The position numbers and the translations under genes are program-made. From JALOLG01 sp963776935 (GTDB taxonomy: Bacteria; Actinomycetota; Acidimicrobiia; Acidimicrobiales; Ilumatobacteraceae), in NCBI GenBank assembly GCA_963776935.1, contig CAVZOP010000001.1:372001-436000 (forward strand): DNA of 64,000 nt, written 5' to 3'. Positions 15,115 through 23,415 of this stretch are shown piece by piece. The notes beneath the pieces were generated by a model. The model ran no database searches. It was given only the letters and a program-made list of their open reading frames with translations, and was not told where the DNA came from. Position 1 is the stretch's first letter, and every line of letters starts with the position of its first letter.

Positions 15115-16364
15115 TGCGGGTTCCGTGCCGTCCTGATCCATTCGTCGGCCGTTCGCCCTGACAATGCGCGCAGCCACAGTGCGACCTTCCACGCCACGAA
15201 GCGCGGTGCGGTGGCGAGTGCGCGGTACACGCCCCCCGGCGCTCGCACCATCCGCAGCGCGGAGAGCACGTGAACAGCTTGCACCGCAAGGTTGAACATT
15301 CCGACGCTTGCGACCACGCGACCGAACCGACCGCTTCGCGCTCCGCCGGCGGACATCGCGGCCGAGGCTGCGGTCGCCGCTACGAGCACCGAGAACGGCG
15401 GCAGCACGAGATCGATGGCGGTGTCGAGTTTAGTGAACCGGCGCGGGGCGCTTCGGCTGACCGCTGAGCGGACGAGTTGCGGGACGTATCGCCTGGCCAG
15501 GTCGATCCTTCCGCCTTCCCACCGTTCGTTCTGCGTGCGCGCGGCGGCGACGGTGCCGGGCATCTCGGCCTCGACGATCGCGTCGGGCGCGAACTCGACG
15601 ACGTCACCGCCGAGGATCAACTCGACCTGGAGCTCGAGATCCTCCGTGAGATGACCGGTCAACGGGCGCGAGCGGAGCATTTCGGCCCGGAACGCCATGC
15701 CGTTGCCGAACAACCCACAGCTGCCGCCGAGGCTGCACCGAGCGAGCGGTCGCAGGTAGTGGCGTACGGCCAGCGCAGCTGCGCGCATCGCCACTGCCGG
15801 TGTCGCCGCAGGGTCGCGGACTGCGTAGTACGCCTGGACCGCGACCGCACCCGCGGCGAACCGCCGATCGAACGCCCGCAGCAGACCTCTTTCAACTGAG
15901 GTGTCGGCGTCGACGAGCACAACGACGTCTCGGATCGCGCGGTCCGAGTCGAGCCGGTCGAACGCCCAGCCCAGCGCAGCCCCCTTGCCGCGCACCGCCG
16001 GGTCGGCATTCTCGAGGACGGTCGCTCCGTGATGCCCGGCGATCTCGGCCGTTGCGTCGCCGCAGTGGTCGGCGACCACGTTGACGTCGAACATCTCCCG
16101 GGGGTAGTCGAGCGCCATCAGGTGATCGACGGTGTCCGCGATCAGCCGTTCCTCGTCGTGCGCTGGCACCAGGATCGTGAACGACGTCGTCGGCACCGGG
16201 AGCGATGGGGTCCGGCGCGCCGTCGAATCGAGAACGAGAAACGCCTTCCAGGCCGCCAGCGTGAGCACTGCGAGATAGGTACTGACCACCCCCATCGCGG
16301 CGACCGGCACCGCCGCCACCCCGGTGAGCGCGACGGAACGGGTGGTGCGTGCCCGACGGGTCAT
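15111..16364 (-). CDS. Membrane-associated glycosyltransferase family 2
   Basis: The 417-residue protein has an N-terminal membrane segment (VALTGVAAVPVAAMGVVSTY) and a GT-A catalytic domain with TILVPAHDEE, the DxD in VVLVDADTSV, the acceptor Asp in LTEDLELQ and a QNERWEGGR motif corresponding to the Q/RxxRW signature. Two or three further membrane helices follow (DLVLPPFSVLVAATAASAA, VGMFNLAVQAVHVLSAL). It resembles processive or polyprenyl-phosphate-sugar-using GT2 enzymes. It overlaps the WecG-STAS gene and follows the acyltransferase gene by 3 bases, indicating one operon read leftward from 16907. Confidence 0.87.
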   Translation of the reverse strand: MTRRARTTRSVALTGVAAVPVAAMGVVSTYLAVLTLAAWKAFLVLDSTARRTPSLPVPTTSFTILVPAHDEERLIADTVDHLMALDYPREMFDVNVVADHCGDATAEIAGHHGATVLENADPAVRGKGAALGWAFDRLDSDRAIRDVVVLVDADTSVERGLLRAFDRRFAAGAVAVQAYYAVRDPAATPAVAMRAAALAVRHYLRPLARCSLGGSCGLFGNGMAFRAEMLRSRPLTGHLTEDLELQVELILGGDVVEFAPDAIVEAEMPGTVAAARTQNERWEGGRIDLARRYVPQLVRSAVSRSAPRRFTKLDTAIDLVLPPFSVLVAATAASAAMSAGGARSGRFGRVVASVGMFNLAVQAVHVLSALRMVRAPGGVYRALATAPRFVAWKVALWLRALSGRTADEWIRTARNPQ

Positions 16365-16367
16365 CGA

Positions 16368-16907
16368 TCAGACACTCCGGATGACTCGCGCCGGGACACC
16401 AGCGGCGAGGACCCGCTCGGGGATGTCGGTCGTGACAACACTTCCGGCACCGATCACGCTGCCAGCGCCGATCGTCACTCCTCTCAACACGATCGCGCGG
16501 GCACCCAACCACACGTTCTCCTCCAGCACGATCGGGCTCGAGTCGGGTCGTTCCAGTCGGCGCTCGGGCTCGAGGCGGTGGAAGTCGTTGTCCATGAGCA
16601 TGCAATGCGGGCCGATCTGGCAACGCGGCCCGATCTTCACGAGTATGTCGGCACCGAGCGAGCAGCCGTGGTTCAAGAACACCCGCTCACCGATGTCGAT
16701 CGTCCCGTTCGGGCCGGTGGCGAGCTCGAGCGTGGCGACGACCGACATCAGCCGGGCCCGGTCGCGGATGATCATCGTCCCGAGGTTGTGGACGACGGGC
16801 CTGCCGTGCAACCGAACGGTCCTGGAGACTTCCGTGGCGTCGCGGAGGTAGATCTGCGCACGAAGGATTCCTATCGCCTCCGACAACGTGTCCCGGGGAC
16901 TTCTCAT
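16368..16907 (-). CDS. Hexapeptide-repeat (left-handed beta-helix) acyltransferase
   Basis: The 179-residue protein contains hexapeptide repeats typical of maltose/galactoside-O-acetyltransferase-like enzymes: GTIDIGERVFLNHGCSLGA, IGPRCQIGPHCMLMDNDFH with the catalytic His region, ENVWLGARAIVLRGVTIGAG and VIGAGSVVTTDIP, then the usual AAGVPARVIR ending. It would transfer an acetyl or other acyl group from CoA to a sugar hydroxyl or amine, probably decorating the repeat unit. It is the first gene of the leftward polysaccharide operon. Confidence 0.88.
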   Translation of the reverse strand: MRSPRDTLSEAIGILRAQIYLRDATEVSRTVRLHGRPVVHNLGTMIIRDRARLMSVVATLELATGPNGTIDIGERVFLNHGCSLGADILVKIGPRCQIGPHCMLMDNDFHRLEPERRLERPDSSPIVLEENVWLGARAIVLRGVTIGAGSVIGAGSVVTTDIPERVLAAGVPARVIRSV

Positions 16908-17027
16908 GGCGCTCTCACTTTCACAGCACTCCCGTCACACCGCCAATCCGGCAGATCGCTGTTCAAGCTTCGCGGCGGCAGTACCTGAGATTTCGCGTAA
17001 GTCGCGGACGCACGTCGCGATTGTCGG

Positions 17028-17035
17028 TATACAGT
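17028..17035 (+). promoter_or_regulatory. -10 region TATACAGT upstream of the anchored extracellular protein
   Basis: CGGTATACAGT contains both TATACA and TACAGT and lies 24-32 bases before the TTG start at 17060, with the ribosome-binding sequence GGAGGA (17051-17056) between, so a conventional short leader is expected. Confidence 0.4.
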
Positions 17036-17059
17036 GCGCGCCGGTCGAGCGGAGGACCA

Positions 17060-18571
17060 TTGGACGACATCGGCGCACCATCGGAGTCGGCGGAACCGGC
17101 TGAAACGAACGAGTCGGCACACACTGATTCGGCAAAGACTGAGTCGGCGAACCCCACAGGACTCGTCCGGCTCGTCGCAGTCGGCGTGGTCGGGGCACTG
17201 ATCGGCGCCGCCACCGTCGGCGTGATCTGGGCGGCGAACAATGACGACGCCGCGACAACCTCCAGCCCTGGCTCCACGTCGCCGGCCGTGGTTGACCCGA
17301 CGGTCTCCGTGGTTTCCGACGCGATTGCGACGCCTGAACCACCCGCTACGGAGCCGAGCCAGACGCTGCCGCCACCGTCGGGCACCGAGGCGCCGGTCGA
17401 CGGGACGCTGCCTGCCGCGCAGTCATCGGCCGGCGACCCCCCACCAACCGCACCGGCACTCGACCTCACACCCAGCGCATTCGTGGAGACGTTCGACGGG
17501 GCACCTGGAGTGGCGGAGCCGTGGAACCCTGATGGCTGGGACGTGACCGTGCACTCCCGTGGGGCCAACACCTGGTCGACATTGGAATCGATGGATGCCG
17601 GCCATGGACCAGGCTGTGAACCGCCGCCGGCCACACACCGAGTTTCGGCGTACGAGGACATGGTGTTCCAGTGCCGCGACCACATGATGACGGCGCTGAA
17701 CGCCTCCGAGTACGGCCTCATCTACGTGACTCCCGACCATATGGTCGACTTCTCCGCTGGCGAGGCCGTGATCCAGTTCGATGTTTCGACGCTGCGCGGC
17801 GGATTGCGCGACTGGTGGGACATCTGGATCACACCATTCGACGAGAACGTGCAGCTGACCCTCGACGAGGATCTCCCAGACCTCGGCGGACGCCCGCGCA
17901 ACGCGATCGGCATCGGCCAGAGCCAATTCAATGGCAAGACGATGTTCATCGGCGAGCGCATCACCGATTTCGAACGAGTTCACTTCGAGAACGGTTGGAC
18001 ACTTGTCGAGGATGTGCTCGTCGCTGACGCCGCGCGCCGTGACCGGTTCGAGTTGCGGATCAGCCGCGACCACATCCGTTTCGGGATGCCTGCATACGAC
18101 GTGTGGTGGATCGACGAGGACATGCCGGAGCTCGACTGGACCAGCGGTGTCGTTCAGATCGGTCACCATTCGTACACCCCGGACAAGGACTGCTTCGACG
18201 GTCCGTGCGGTCCCAACACCTGGCATTGGGACAACGTGCTCATCGACCCGGCCATCCCGTTCACGATGATCAAGGCCGACCGACGCGCGGTCACCGATCC
18301 CGATACCAGCGTTGAGTTCGCCGCTGCCGCTCCGACCAACGCGTTCTTGCGATTCGCCGGTCATGGCACCGACATCCAGATCAAGGCCGGCGCTGGGGAC
18401 TGGGAGGACGCCGTGGTGCAGGAGACTTCCGACCCCGGCGACGGCGGGTTCAAGTCGTACTGGATGCCGATCACCGAGGGCACCACGAGCGTCACGTTCC
18501 GCGGCGGGGATCTCGCAGGCGCGCCATTCCACATCCGCGACATCTCGATCTGGTCCGCCGACGGCTCGTAG
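17060..18571 (+). CDS. Membrane-anchored extracellular beta-sandwich-like protein, function unknown
   Basis: The 503-residue protein has an acidic cytoplasmic N-terminus, one membrane helix (LVRLVAVGVVGALIGAATVGVIWA), a Thr/Pro/Ser-rich stalk of about 90 residues, and a long extracellular region beginning at FVETFDGAPG. The region from there to about residue 400 (WDVTVHSRGANTW, VIQFDVSTLRGG, WDIWITPF, CGPNTWHWDNVLID) has the strand and Trp pattern of LamG/concanavalin-like glycan-binding or glucanase folds, but I see no clear catalytic Glu pair. The C-terminus (about 405-503) looks like a second beta domain. The TTG at 17060 was chosen for GGAGGA four bases upstream. It diverges from the polysaccharide operon and may bind or process the polymer. 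Confidence 0.65.
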   Translation: MDDIGAPSESAEPAETNESAHTDSAKTESANPTGLVRLVAVGVVGALIGAATVGVIWAANNDDAATTSSPGSTSPAVVDPTVSVVSDAIATPEPPATEPSQTLPPPSGTEAPVDGTLPAAQSSAGDPPPTAPALDLTPSAFVETFDGAPGVAEPWNPDGWDVTVHSRGANTWSTLESMDAGHGPGCEPPPATHRVSAYEDMVFQCRDHMMTALNASEYGLIYVTPDHMVDFSAGEAVIQFDVSTLRGGLRDWWDIWITPFDENVQLTLDEDLPDLGGRPRNAIGIGQSQFNGKTMFIGERITDFERVHFENGWTLVEDVLVADAARRDRFELRISRDHIRFGMPAYDVWWIDEDMPELDWTSGVVQIGHHSYTPDKDCFDGPCGPNTWHWDNVLIDPAIPFTMIKADRRAVTDPDTSVEFAAAAPTNAFLRFAGHGTDIQIKAGAGDWEDAVVQETSDPGDGGFKSYWMPITEGTTSVTFRGGDLAGAPFHIRDISIWSADGS

Positions 18572-18590
18572 TCAGTCCGATCAACGCGCA

Positions 18591-18596
18591 TATTCT
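18591..18596 (+). promoter_or_regulatory. Possible -10 box TATTCT before the hybrid synthetase genes
   Basis: The 107-base gap before the synthetase gene holds TATTCT (18591-18596) and a second candidate TAGGCT (18621-18626). Either could start a leader that ends in the strong ribosome-binding site AAGGAGG, 6 bases before the ATG at 18679. Confidence 0.3.
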
Positions 18597-18678
18597 GCGG
18601 TGAGTTCGGAGCGGCGCCAGTAGGCTTCGTGGCCGGTCCTGGCGGGGATCGAGTGAGGAATCCTCGAAGGAGGCGTCG

Positions 18679-21600
18679 ATGGGATCTTCGAACGTGGCGG
18701 ATGCAATTCGGTGTGCAGTAGTCGGCGACCAGTCGCTCGCTGCCGAGTGCGCTGAGATCGCGATCGAGCACGGTCTCGACATCGTCGTGATCGCCACCAA
18801 CCACCCGGTCGTGGCTTCGTTCGCCGAGCTCCACCGGATCCCCCACGTCGACTCGGCCAGCAACCTCGCGGTCGCCCTCGAACCGTACGAGTTCGACGTC
18901 CTGTTGAGCATCGCCAACCTGCGGATACTGCCCAACCCCGTGCTCGAGCAGGCCGAGGTGCGGATCAACTTCCACGACGGGCCGCTGCCCGGCTACGCCG
19001 GGCTCAACGTGACCTCGTGGGCGATCCTCGCCGGTGAACCGAGCCACGGCATCGCCTGGCACCTGATGACCCCGGACGTCGACGCCGGCGAGATCGTCAC
19101 CACCGAGACGTTCGACATCAGGCCCGACGAGACGGCGTTCGGCTTGAACGCGAGGTGCTACGAAGCGGCACTCGCCAGCTTCCCCCGCATCGCCGCGGCG
19201 CTGGCCGCCGGCGAGCTCACGACCACACCACAGCCCGACGGCACGTCCCGGCTCTTCCGCAAGCACGAGCGTCCGTGCTCCGTGTTCGACCCCGCCGATC
19301 CGGCAGCGGTGATCGATCGCGCCGTGCGCGCTCATGCCATCGGCGACCGCGTGCGCAACACGCTCGGCTCGGTGCGCCTGGTTCTCGACGACAAGGTGTA
19401 CGTGGTCAACGACGTGCAGGTCACGGCACCGACCGATGCCGCGGTCGGTTCGATCGTCACGCTCGACGACACGTCGGTCCGGGTTCGGGTCGCCGACGCC
19501 GACGTAGTGATCGGTGCCATCTCGCGTGCCGACGGCACCACGGCCAACCCCGCCGACGTCGTGTCATCGCATGGCTTGGACGTCGGGAGCGTGATCGCCT
19601 CGCCCGACGCGTCGATGGTCGCCGCGCTGCGCGACCTCGACCCGCAACTCTCGCGACACGAGGAGATCTGGCTCGACCGACTCGGTTCGATCGAGATCCC
19701 ATCGCTGCCGACCGTTCCGGCGAGTGGCCCCGCCGAGTGGGCTTCACACGACGTCGACGTCCCGGCGGGAGCCAGCACCACCCAGATCGTCGCCGCCCTG
19801 TCGGCGTGGTGCGCCCGTACCACGAGCACACCGGAGGCTGTGTTCGCGGCCGTCGATCCGAAGGTGCGCGAGGTCCTCGGCCGCCTGGGCGGGCTCGTGC
19901 AAGTCCCGCTCGGCCGGGTCGACACGGACGCCCACGACGACTTCGCGGCCTTGACCGACGCCGCCGCAACCGAGCTGGCCTGGCTCGACAGGCACGGCAC
20001 GTTCCTGTCCGATGCCGTGGGACGCGACCCCCGCACGCACGGTCGCGGATTCGATGCGCCGGTGATGGTCGCGGTCGATCTCGACGACGCGGATCCGGCG
20101 GCGGCACTCCCGCGCGATGCGACGACGTTGTGCTTCGCCGTCGCAACCGGTGGTGGCCGACTCACGCTCCACCACCGCCTCGATCGCGTCGACCCCACCA
20201 CGGCCGAGCGCATCACGCGCCAGGTGGCCACACTGTTGCGGGCCGGCGTGGCCGACCCGACGAGCGCCTTGAGCACGCTCGAGATGCTCGGCGAGGCAGA
20301 GATCGCCGAGCTCGACGCCCTCAACCTCACCGATCTCGAGCACGACCGGGCCACGACCATCGACCGCCAGTTCCGTGACCAGGTCGCCCGGACACCCGAC
20401 GCGCCCGCGGTCTCGTCAGGCAATCGAACGCTGTCGTACACCGAGCTGGCGGCCGCCGTCGACGAGCTGTCGGGACGGCTGCGGGCGGCGGGCGTGGGAG
20501 CCCGCGACCGGGTCGGCATCGCCGTCCATCGCGGCATCGACATGGTCGTCAGCGTGCTCGCCACACTCGAGTGCGGCGCGGCGTATGTCCCGCTCGACCC
20601 CACGTATCCCGAAGACCGGCTGCGCTTCATGGTGGCCGACTCGGGGCTCGTCGCCCTGCTCGCCCAGGGAGAGATCGCCAGCCTGCTCTCGCACGGGAAC
20701 GTGACGGTGGTCGACCCGGCCGAGCGGTCCGGCTCTCCCGCCGGCGGACCAGCCGCCCCCGGGTCGCACGGGCCGGCCGACCTGGCGTACGTCATCTACA
20801 CGTCGGGCTCGACGGGCACCCCCAAGGGCGTGATGCTCGAGCACCGCAACGTCGTCAACTTCTTCGCCGCCATGGACGACGTGATCGAGCACGACGAGCC
20901 GGGCGTCTGGCTCGCCGTCACGAGCCTTTCGTTCGACATCTCCGTGCTCGAACTGCTCTGGACGCTCACACGCGGCTTCCACGTCGTCCTGAAGTCCGAG
21001 AGCGGCGTCCGCGGCGACACCGCCGGCGCCGGCACTCGAGCCGGCACCGCCCTGCGACCGGTGTCGATGAGCATGTTCTACTTCGCGGCCGGCGAGGACC
21101 GCGCCCACGACGGGTACCGGTTGCTGCTCGAGAGCGCCCGCTTCGCCGACCGCAACGGCTTCGAAGCGGTGTGGACGCCCGAACGCCACTTCCACGCCTT
21201 CGGCGGGTCGTATCCGAACCCGAGCGTCGTCGGCGCGGCGGTCGCCGCGATCACCGAGCGGATCCACGTCCGGGCGGGCAGCGTGGTGCTGCCCCTGCAC
21301 TCGCCCATCCGGGTCGCCGAGGAATGGGCGATCGTCGACAACCTGACCAACGGCCGCACCGGCATCTCGTTCGCCGCCGGGTGGCAACCGAACGACTTCG
21401 TGCTCAACCCCACCGCGTACGCCAACGCACGCGAGGGGCTGCCGGCCATGATCGACACGGTGGCCAGGCTGTGGAGGGGCGAGGCGGTCACGCTCCCCGG
21501 CCACGACGGTGAGCCGGTGGAAGTGCGCACGCTGCCGCGCCCGGTGCAGGCCGAACTGCCGATCTGGCTCACGTCGGCCGGCTCGACGTCGACGTTCGAG

Positions 21601-23346
21601 CGGGCTGGCACGCTCGGCACCAACGTGCTCACACACCTGCTCGGTCAGTCGGTCGAGCAGCTCTCGACCAACGTCGCGGCCTACCGGCGGGCGTGGAACG
21701 AGGCGGGGCACCCGGGCGAGGGTCGGGTGACCCTGATGCTGCACACGTTCCTCGACCGCGACGCGGCGGTGTCGATAGAGACGGCGCGCGAGCCGATGAA
21801 GTCGTACCTGGGCACCGCGGTCGGCCTGTTGAAGGACATGGCATCCGCGTTCCCGACGTTTGCCAACAGCGGCAAGGGCGCCGACGAGGCGTTCAAGTCG
21901 CTCACTCCCGACGAGATGTCGCAGCTGCTCGACATGGCGGCCGCCCGCTACCTCGAGACCAGCGGTCTGTTCGGGACGCCCGACGACGCGGTCGAGCTGA
22001 TCGAGCGGGTCTCGGCGATCGGCGTCGACGAGGTGGCATGCCTCATCGACTTCGGTGTCGACACCGACGCCGTGCTCGACTCGCTCGATCTGATGCGTGA
22101 GGTGAAAGACACCATCGACGCTGCCCGCGCTGTCGGCGTGGGCACCGGAGAGCAGGACGCGACAGCCGACGACCGCCCCGCCACGTCGATGGCCGAGCTC
22201 GTCGATCGCCACCGCGTCACGCACCTGCAGTGCACGCCGTCGCTGGCCGCGATGCTGCTCGCCGATCCGGCCGACCGCGCCGGGCTGGCCTCGATCCGGC
22301 ACATGATGGTCGGCGGCGAGGCGCTCCCGACCGCACTGGCCGGCGAGCTGCGGCGGGTCCTCCCCGACCGGTTCACGAACATGTACGGGCCGACCGAGAC
22401 CACGATCTGGTCGCTCGTGCACGAGATCGCCGACGTCGCCGAGGGCTCGATCCCGATCGGCCTGCCGATCGGCAACAACACCGTGTTCGTGCTCGACGAG
22501 GCCGGTCGGCGGGTGCCGATCGGCGCCTTCGGCGAGCTCCACATCGGCGGCGAGGGAGTGGCGAGGGGCTACCACGGCCGCGACGAGCTCACGGCCATGC
22601 GGTTCGTCGACCGAACGGGCCTCGGACGCGTGTACGCCACGGGCGACGTCGTGCGGATCCACCCTGACCGCTACGTCGAGTTCGCCGGTCGGGCCGACAA
22701 CCAGGTCAAGATCCGCGGCCACCGCATCGAGCTCGGCGAGATCGAGACCGTGCTCGACGCCCACCCCGACGTGGTCCAGTCGGTCGTGATCGCGAGGGGC
22801 GACGTCACCGACCCACGCCTCGTCGCGTTCGTCATCGCCCACGGTGGCGCGACGGCCGATCCCGACGGGCTGCGCAAGCACGTCGCCGACACCCTCCCCG
22901 ACGTGATGGTTCCAGCCGCGGTCGTGGTGCTCGACACGTTCCCGCTCACCCCCAACGGCAAGATCGATCGCAAGGCTCTCCCCGACGGCCCCACCGGTGT
23001 GGCGCTGGCCGAGCCGACAGCACCGCCGGCCGGCGACACCGAACAGCTCGTCGCCCGGATCTGGACCGAGGAGCTGGCGCGCTCCGTGGGGCGCGACGAC
23101 AACTTCTTCGAGATCGGCGGTCACTCGCTGCTCGCCGTCAAGGTCTTCCGGCGTTTGTCGGACGAGACCGAGGCGGCGCTGGCGCTGACCGACATCTTCC
23201 GCTACCCGACCGTGCGGTCGTTCGCCGCTCACCTCGCCAAGGCGATGGACGGATCGGCAGACTCCGGCACCGGCGACACCGTCGCCGCTCCGACGGGCAC
23301 CGACCGCGGAGCGATGCGACGGCGTGCTCGCAGCCGGCACGGCTAG
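18679..23346 (+). CDS. Nonribosomal peptide synthetase: formyltransferase - partial condensation-like - adenylation with embedded luciferase-like monooxygenase - carrier
   Basis: The 1555-residue protein has domains in this order. (1) Residues 1-about 290 are a formyl-tetrahydrofolate-dependent transferase with the catalytic Asn97/His99 in INFHDGPLPGY and Asp133 or Asp135 in MTPDVDAGEIV. (2) Residues about 330-555 are a remnant of a condensation domain lacking HHxxxDG. (3) The adenylation domain starts near 560, with core motifs YVIYTSGSTGTPKGV and FDISVLELLW. After residue about 790 it is interrupted by a luciferase-like flavin monooxygenase of about 345 residues (SMSMFYFAAGED to MREVKDTI), of the MupA/Atu3671 kind. 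It then resumes with NMYGPTETT (about 1234), ATGDVVRI, ADNQVKIRGHRIELGEIE and PNGKIDRKAL. (4) A carrier domain with phosphopantetheine Ser1483 (FFEIGGHSLL) follows. It loads one amino acid, formylates it and may oxidise it. It lies 65 bases before the PKS gene. Confidence 0.92.
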   Translation: MGSSNVADAIRCAVVGDQSLAAECAEIAIEHGLDIVVIATNHPVVASFAELHRIPHVDSASNLAVALEPYEFDVLLSIANLRILPNPVLEQAEVRINFHDGPLPGYAGLNVTSWAILAGEPSHGIAWHLMTPDVDAGEIVTTETFDIRPDETAFGLNARCYEAALASFPRIAAALAAGELTTTPQPDGTSRLFRKHERPCSVFDPADPAAVIDRAVRAHAIGDRVRNTLGSVRLVLDDKVYVVNDVQVTAPTDAAVGSIVTLDDTSVRVRVADADVVIGAISRADGTTANPADVVSSHGLDVGSVIASPDASMVAALRDLDPQLSRHEEIWLDRLGSIEIPSLPTVPASGPAEWASHDVDVPAGASTTQIVAALSAWCARTTSTPEAVFAAVDPKVREVLGRLGGLVQVPLGRVDTDAHDDFAALTDAAATELAWLDRHGTFLSDAVGRDPRTHGRGFDAPVMVAVDLDDADPAAALPRDATTLCFAVATGGGRLTLHHRLDRVDPTTAERITRQVATLLRAGVADPTSALSTLEMLGEAEIAELDALNLTDLEHDRATTIDRQFRDQVARTPDAPAVSSGNRTLSYTELAAAVDELSGRLRAAGVGARDRVGIAVHRGIDMVVSVLATLECGAAYVPLDPTYPEDRLRFMVADSGLVALLAQGEIASLLSHGNVTVVDPAERSGSPAGGPAAPGSHGPADLAYVIYTSGSTGTPKGVMLEHRNVVNFFAAMDDVIEHDEPGVWLAVTSLSFDISVLELLWTLTRGFHVVLKSESGVRGDTAGAGTRAGTALRPVSMSMFYFAAGEDRAHDGYRLLLESARFADRNGFEAVWTPERHFHAFGGSYPNPSVVGAAVAAITERIHVRAGSVVLPLHSPIRVAEEWAIVDNLTNGRTGISFAAGWQPNDFVLNPTAYANAREGLPAMIDTVARLWRGEAVTLPGHDGEPVEVRTLPRPVQAELPIWLTSAGSTSTFERAGTLGTNVLTHLLGQSVEQLSTNVAAYRRAWNEAGHPGEGRVTLMLHTFLDRDAAVSIETAREPMKSYLGTAVGLLKDMASAFPTFANSGKGADEAFKSLTPDEMSQLLDMAAARYLETSGLFGTPDDAVELIERVSAIGVDEVACLIDFGVDTDAVLDSLDLMREVKDTIDAARAVGVGTGEQDATADDRPATSMAELVDRHRVTHLQCTPSLAAMLLADPADRAGLASIRHMMVGGEALPTALAGELRRVLPDRFTNMYGPTETTIWSLVHEIADVAEGSIPIGLPIGNNTVFVLDEAGRRVPIGAFGELHIGGEGVARGYHGRDELTAMRFVDRTGLGRVYATGDVVRIHPDRYVEFAGRADNQVKIRGHRIELGEIETVLDAHPDVVQSVVIARGDVTDPRLVAFVIAHGGATADPDGLRKHVADTLPDVMVPAAVVVLDTFPLTPNGKIDRKALPDGPTGVALAEPTAPPAGDTEQLVARIWTEELARSVGRDDNFFEIGGHSLLAVKVFRRLSDETEAALALTDIFRYPTVRSFAAHLAKAMDGSADSGTGDTVAAPTGTDRGAMRRRARSRHG

Positions 23347-23370
23347 AGAGATTGGGGACGGCGAACGGGG

Positions 23371-23415
23371 ATGAGTGACGACGAAGGGGCGATCAATGAG
23401 GGCGAACCGCAATGA
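23371..23415 (+). CDS. Possible 14-residue leader peptide coupled to the PKS start
   Basis: A 15-codon frame (MSDDEGAINEGEPQ, stop) ends in the TGA that overlaps the PKS ATG at 23412 (ATGA). Its start sequence ATGAGTGACG is repeated at the PKS start. This suggests translational coupling, or a duplicated start region. Nothing else supports it as a protein. Confidence 0.25.
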   Translation: MSDDEGAINEGEPQ

